Assembly (NCBI GenBank): GCA_002719615.1 | Contig: PBHZ01000009.1 | Location: forward strand, 51,342 to 61,426 | Length of the DNA stretch: 10,085 bases | Origin: Methanobacteriota archaeon | GTDB taxonomy: Archaea > Thermoplasmatota > Poseidoniia > Poseidoniales > Thalassarchaeaceae | Reading direction: 5' to 3' | Shown: one piece after another, positions 7,301-10,085 of the stretch | Layout of the letters: every line of letters begins with the position of its first letter | Position numbering within the stretch: position 1 is the first letter of the stretch | Position numbers and translations under genes: made by a program | The notes under the pieces: model-generated | Told to the model about the DNA's origin: nothing | The model's database searches: none | The model's input: the letters and a program-made list of their open reading frames with translations, nothing else

Positions 7301-8475
7301 CAGTAAGCCTGACTGTTGTAGATGATAGAGCATTAGAGTCAGCAACTAAGACTTATTATTTCAAAATTGAGAATCCATTGCCTATGCCCATATTAGGATT
7401 TAGACAACCTAGTATCAATGGAAATATTCTAGAATATATTCCTGAAAATACAGAAAATATTACTTGGCAAGTCCCAAATCTAAATGGAGGAGGGATTTTT
7501 GTTGCCCCTAATATGCCTATAATGTTCGATGGTTCACAAAGTTTTGATACAGACGCTGAATTTCGTGATAAAGAATCGATTGATCCTAATGATGCTGATT
7601 GGAATGGGATTACTAAATGGATTTGGGATTTTGGAGATTCATCGCCAGAAGTATTAGGTCCAATGGTGTGGCATAGTTACGAACTACCAGGTATCTATTT
7701 AATCGAGTTTACAGTTTTAGACGGTTTCGAAGGAGGAGAGGCTAATAGTACCTATCTGACTGTTCATGTTTCAAGTTCACCGGATATTTTAACCACGAAT
7801 CCTATCGGAACTGAATATGTTACTGTAGGAGATGCGATTAATCTTGAAATTGAAGTTTCCGATAGTGATTTATCACTAGGAGTTATTGCATGGATGGATG
7901 AAGATGCATCTGAAGATTCAGATGGCGATGGCAATATGACAAACGACAGGGACGTAAATCTTGCAGATCAACTGACGATAAAATGGGATTTTAATATTTT
8001 TGAAGATTCAAATTTTGATGGTAACTACAGAAATGATTGGATTAACTGGGAAAATGAAAACTGGAATTTACCCGGAGATTCTAGAATATCTGTTGAAGTT
8101 TGCGATGGAGTAGGAGTTTGTTCTTCAAAGGACTTTATAATAACTGTACTTTCTACCTCGGAAGATAATTCACCAAAAACCCTGTCTGATTTGACAATAG
8201 ATGACTTGATACCAGATAAGGAGAGTTTTGGAGTACTAAGCTTAGTAGCAATCGTTTTGATACTTGGATGGTTGGTGATGAGACAAAAAAATGAAGATGA
8301 AATTGATGCTATCGATATGCTAGAGACTTATGGCGTTGAAGTAAAATTAGAAGGTGGATTACCTGGGATGGATCAACATATACCGCCACCGCAACCTAAA
8401 TACTTGACCGTCGAAGAGCGAAAGAATAAGGAATCAGGTTATGTTCGACCGATTAGGACGAGGCGCGAGAAATGA
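4369..8475 (+). CDS. Exported HExxH metallopeptidase with PKD-like repeats and C-terminal membrane anchor
   Basis: A 1368-residue surface protein, numbered from ATG 4369. An N-terminal signal segment spans about 10-30. The peptidase-like part has a DVDGN loop (173-177) with the strand IEIVIYEIDG, then LAHEFEHLLH with zinc ligands H224 and H228 and catalytic E225. WIDEGAADMA follows, where E244 is the probable third ligand, then DYGAGFLFLMYISDKLGG. This pattern resembles clan MA proteases of the M30/hyicolysin and immune-inhibitor-A-like kind; the exact family is unsure. Acidic DRDGDG (522-527) may bind calcium. PKD-like domains carry cores WDLGNGE (665), WNWGDGN (760), WTFEGG (850), WNISD (952), WDFGDSS (1086) and WDFNIFED (1206); an SDGDGN loop starts about 1184. 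A helix (1286-1304) is followed by a 64-residue cytoplasmic tail with PPPQP and a basic end. GTG 4360 is an alternative start; ATG 4369 is preferred, with GAGG 3 bases upstream. The likely role is degradation or processing of extracellular protein at the cell surface. Confidence 0.85.
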   Translation: MLAIKPKTDSLIPLLLISVLVLSILSPCIFTEEIPEEQKPKFISTDLSEFSPNEEGKEYMFNGDDLSVYSATGFLKKQWADAGYPELVLPFSENKQSRNSIRSCENAWSVGESDNITTSGGTITATVQRISTNSAIFVENGKIVSSTTLNDIVSTWESTIFPTDTYYFGEAPDVDGNCQIEIVIYEIDGIGGTGGYFQPGISSIRESLFFDIDDMNSRNTILAHEFEHLLHNSRDPFEYMWIDEGAADMAAYLCFGTTETLSYHANEWSQNSSISVRWWNDRIADYGAGFLFLMYISDKLGGGQAIQRLVADTAVGGASIENLAINPEPGSTPIGTTMNDIFANFSAAVSLDSPQGAFGFSNLDLTSECGSEGICKAQLSGENDQWINSWQSESESIEGWGMRSYKFSQGNGDPLNLMVLPTQFGFVGSILVKEASTGTWTMSKLRMDSATGVGTGLVHSFGNITSDVYLFVWYNSLTDDCDYNFVNCGIMSGSYPVASFTVYADLIGDPAEVSIDSINAFDRDGDGFEDSVELSFEIISYAFFEIIQVEFGAYVNNTLKDTLQLEFTAGNGESEIGIIWFSPPTSGEWTFGVEIFDITGEYQDSAFSLPMNIQNMKPESSGSISTNITQTWTSVNIFGGGYDVWGFGYFNGSFTHNETPTEYIWDLGNGEFSGLKNPTQYYEEEGEYQITLIVRDRGGYYSDIQIWDILVNDTSTPIPIISIEGIEIEEELTILTNQNIKFSALNTIDNVPIERLNFTWNWGDGNVDSGEGYFEAYHSWVDGDSDGIAYQLTLTVFDGKHYAEYLLQVNIINRIPRQIFEEELQTDTLTPLEMPEIFIDDDGLIVEYEWTFEGGVNTSDSGVTLTSDFSETKSVKSNPKVSWLEPGIKNISLQVTDDDGNFTITSFTVEVNNQRPVAIFNRPPDGMTSTAYVFQSSSFDIDGDSSNLIHIWNISDMEETIYDVSSISRTFSKPGLYSVSLTVVDDRALESATKTYYFKIENPLPMPILGFRQPSINGNILEYIPENTENITWQVPNLNGGGIFVAPNMPIMFDGSQSFDTDAEFRDKESIDPNDADWNGITKWIWDFGDSSPEVLGPMVWHSYELPGIYLIEFTVLDGFEGGEANSTYLTVHVSSSPDILTTNPIGTEYVTVGDAINLEIEVSDSDLSLGVIAWMDEDASEDSDGDGNMTNDRDVNLADQLTIKWDFNIFEDSNFDGNYRNDWINWENENWNLPGDSRISVEVCDGVGVCSSKDFIITVLSTSEDNSPKTLSDLTIDDLIPDKESFGVLSLVAIVLILGWLVMRQKNEDEIDAIDMLETYGVEVKLEGGLPGMDQHIPPPQPKYLTVEERKNKESGYVRPIRTRREK
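8460..8463 (+). promoter_or_regulatory. Shine-Dalgarno for the type I membrane protein gene
   Basis: GAGG lies 8 bases before ATG 8472, within the last codons of the protease gene. The start codon overlaps that gene's stop as ATGA (8472-8475), so translation of the two is probably coupled. Confidence 0.45.
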
Positions 8476-9362
8476 TTAGTAAAAGCAAATTATTTGCTGT
8501 AATATCTAATTTATTAATTATTCTTCCGTTAGTTATGATTAGTATTAATTCTTCAATTATGAATGTTGATGCGGCAAAAAACTGCGAGGTTTCCATAGAT
8601 AAAACATGGGATGTAGATAGAGCTGTAACATTACATAATGTTGATTCAGGGATTTATTTTCCAGGGATTTTTTCAGGAGATGAAACATCATCAAGATTTG
8701 GTACTAGTTTACCGCTAACTAAAGATTTTGTATATGAAGTTGGCATTGAAGATGGAGGTGCAACAGCAATAAGTATGAAACTTGTTGCAGGATATAGGTA
8801 TAACTTTTGCATAACATTTAGTCCATCACTGAACAGTAATTCAACTATAGCAAAAGGAGATGTCTACCTTATGACCAAAAGTAACTGGGACTCATATAGA
8901 GTAGAATATAACAACAGAGAATTTCAAGATATGGAAGAATACATAGATTATATTCCTGTAGAATGGAGAGACATGGTCACATGGATACCATTCAGAGATG
9001 TACATTCATATGAAGGAGAGGGATATGTGCAATTTTCTGTTGGAATAGATTCCTCTGGATCATCATTAAGTTCCATATTTGGAGATGATTCTGCAAACGA
9101 TTATTATTTAGTATTAGACGGTTGGGATAATAGTAGACCTAATGATTTCGGACCAATAGGAGATTACATGAATGCAGAAATATTGGTCGAAACAGAAAAG
9201 AGAATAACAATACCTGCCTTTACCGCTTATATGTTGATTGGAGTACTTCCTATTTCATGTATCATAATACCGATAATACTTCATTTTACGTACAAGAGAA
9301 GCGCTAAAGAAGACAGAAAAGAAGTAATGCCAGAACAGATGCCCTTTTTAGAAGAAAGTTGA
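8472..9362 (+). CDS. Type I membrane protein of unknown function, coupled to the protease gene
   Basis: A 296-residue protein I do not recognise. It has a signal-like hydrophobic segment (about 7-29) ending near VDAA, an extracellular part (36-247), one strong helix (about 249-273) and a short charged cytoplasmic tail with two MP pairs near its end. The outer part is rich in aromatic and acidic residues and beta-like. LVAGYRYNFCITF (104-116), GDVYLMTKSNWDSY (129-142) and DYYLVLDGWDNSRPND (210-225) resemble the strand pattern of pre-peptidase C-terminal and related archaeal surface sandwiches, which is a resemblance only. C38 and C113 are the only cysteines in the exported part, so a disulfide is possible. 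No catalytic motif is visible. The ATGA overlap with the preceding protease gene and matching topology suggest a partner, such as a co-receptor or stabiliser, at the membrane. The next gene converges 6 bases after its stop. Confidence 0.72.
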   Translation: MISKSKLFAVISNLLIILPLVMISINSSIMNVDAAKNCEVSIDKTWDVDRAVTLHNVDSGIYFPGIFSGDETSSRFGTSLPLTKDFVYEVGIEDGGATAISMKLVAGYRYNFCITFSPSLNSNSTIAKGDVYLMTKSNWDSYRVEYNNREFQDMEEYIDYIPVEWRDMVTWIPFRDVHSYEGEGYVQFSVGIDSSGSSLSSIFGDDSANDYYLVLDGWDNSRPNDFGPIGDYMNAEILVETEKRITIPAFTAYMLIGVLPISCIIIPIILHFTYKRSAKEDRKEVMPEQMPFLEES

Positions 9363-9368
9363 GAGGAA

Positions 9369-10085
9369 TTAATTATATTCTAACATTTCCCAAGCAATTT
9401 TGAGATCGGCTGTATTTATCATACCTTTTTGTGCTAAATGCCAACCGTTTTCCATAGTTGAGTAAACTATTGCTTGACCTAAAATTGGAGAATGTATACG
9501 GTTCCAATCTCCGGCTTGTCCCATTCCCATTATTGTTGTCTTAATTTTTGAGTTTTTCAAATCCCATGCTGCTTCAAATAGATTTATTCCGTCAGTTCTT
9601 CCAGATGAATTATAACATATTTTTATAACATCGCCTAAATCAATATTATCTTTTACATCTTGAATTATTTCCTTCGATATTGGAGCTTCATCCAAAACAT
9701 GTGATGAAGCTATGATTTTTGTACCTCCTTTTTTCGCTAATTCAAGAAGTTTGTCTCTCTCTTCTACATTGATATTTATTTCTAGATCGACCCAACTAAC
9801 GCCACTTTCTATTGCTTTTCTTAATACCTCTAATCTTTGTTCTTCGTTACCAGGAAAGTAACCTCCTTCTCTTTTTGGTCGACAAGTCAAGATTACTGGT
9901 AAGACGATTCCTTGCCTTAGGGAAACTAATACTGAATCTAAATCTAAATAATCCAATTCTTGAGGAGTAAAAACTACATTTTTCTTGATTTTTAGATTAT
10001 CTTTAGAGGATTCTGTATCTATGAGTTCTTCCAGAGAAACTTCTTTTTTAGACCATAACATATCCAGTCTTACTTCTACTAAATC
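9369..10085 (-). CDS. aroD: Type I 3-dehydroquinate dehydratase (5' end outside window)
   Basis: Catalyses 3-dehydroquinate to 3-dehydroshikimate, step three of the shikimate pathway, in the cytoplasm by a Schiff-base mechanism. The ATG at 10061 is not the start: the eight codons upstream, up to the window edge, are open and read DLVEVRLD, the conserved first substrate-binding motif of the family (Glu and Arg), so the gene continues beyond base 10085. Counting from the internal Met at 10061, the motifs are ILTCRPKREGG (57-67), VDLE (91-94), KIIASSH with catalytic H121, GDVIKIC with Schiff-base lysine K147, IMGMG (177-181), NRIHSPILG with R188, and Q211 near the end in place of the usual GQ loop. 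All expected catalytic residues are present and the C-terminus is complete (TAA 9371-9369). It converges on the surface-protein gene with a 6-base gap and is probably in a separate transcript with genes to the right. Confidence 0.92.
   Translation of the reverse strand, partial: DLVEVRLDMLWSKKEVSLEELIDTESSKDNLKIKKNVVFTPQELDYLDLDSVLVSLRQGIVLPVILTCRPKREGGYFPGNEEQRLEVLRKAIESGVSWVDLEININVEERDKLLELAKKGGTKIIASSHVLDEAPISKEIIQDVKDNIDLGDVIKICYNSSGRTDGINLFEAAWDLKNSKIKTTIMGMGQAGDWNRIHSPILGQAIVYSTMENGWHLAQKGMINTADLKIAWEMLEYN

Noticed and set aside
1..10085. CRISPR array, tRNA or insertion sequence
   Set aside because: The window is almost fully covered by supported genes; no regularly spaced repeats, tRNA-like cloverleaf, transposase or terminal inverted repeats were seen by eye.

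Overview
The window is A+T-rich, densely coding DNA that most resembles a marine planktonic euryarchaeote of the Poseidoniales (Marine Group II) or Marine Group III type. This rests on gene content and style: Suf-type Fe-S assembly, a type I (AroD-like) 3-dehydroquinate dehydratase, large PKD-repeat surface proteins with a C-terminal membrane anchor and a proline/charge-rich cytoplasmic tail, and 4-base overlaps between co-directional genes. The lineage is an inference; no rRNA or other phylogenetic marker is present. No tRNA, rRNA, CRISPR array, insertion sequence or gene-free stretch over 300 bases was seen. The largest intergenic space is about 50-60 bases, at the divergent junction near 4311-4368.

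Layout. (1) 1-1173, plus strand: the C-terminal end of a SufD/SufB-family Fe-S scaffold subunit, cut by the left edge, then 12 bases later a four-helix DUF2085 membrane protein. (2) 4310 down to 1175, minus strand: a three-gene, translationally coupled operon read leftward. It holds a membrane-anchored glutaminyl-peptide cyclotransferase (plant/bacterial beta-propeller type), a small membrane protein with an exported carboxypeptidase-regulatory-like beta-sandwich, and a thymidylate kinase-like protein carrying an extra ~230-residue C-terminal region. (3) 4369-9362, plus strand, divergent from (2): a 1368-residue exported protein with an HExxH metallopeptidase domain, several PKD-like domains and a C-terminal anchor, coupled by an ATGA overlap to a 296-residue type I membrane protein of unknown function. 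(4) 10085 down to 9369, minus strand: aroD, cut at its 5' end by the right edge.

Working picture. Housekeeping genes (Fe-S assembly, dTMP synthesis, shikimate pathway) flank a central block of four envelope genes transcribed from one short divergent promoter region. The proposal that the cyclotransferase, the Ig-like membrane protein, the protease/PKD protein and its partner form a surface-protein processing module is inference from gene order. The most unusual protein is the thymidylate kinase-like one: its Walker A motif ends GKG instead of GK[S/T], and its C-terminal half matches no family I recognise.
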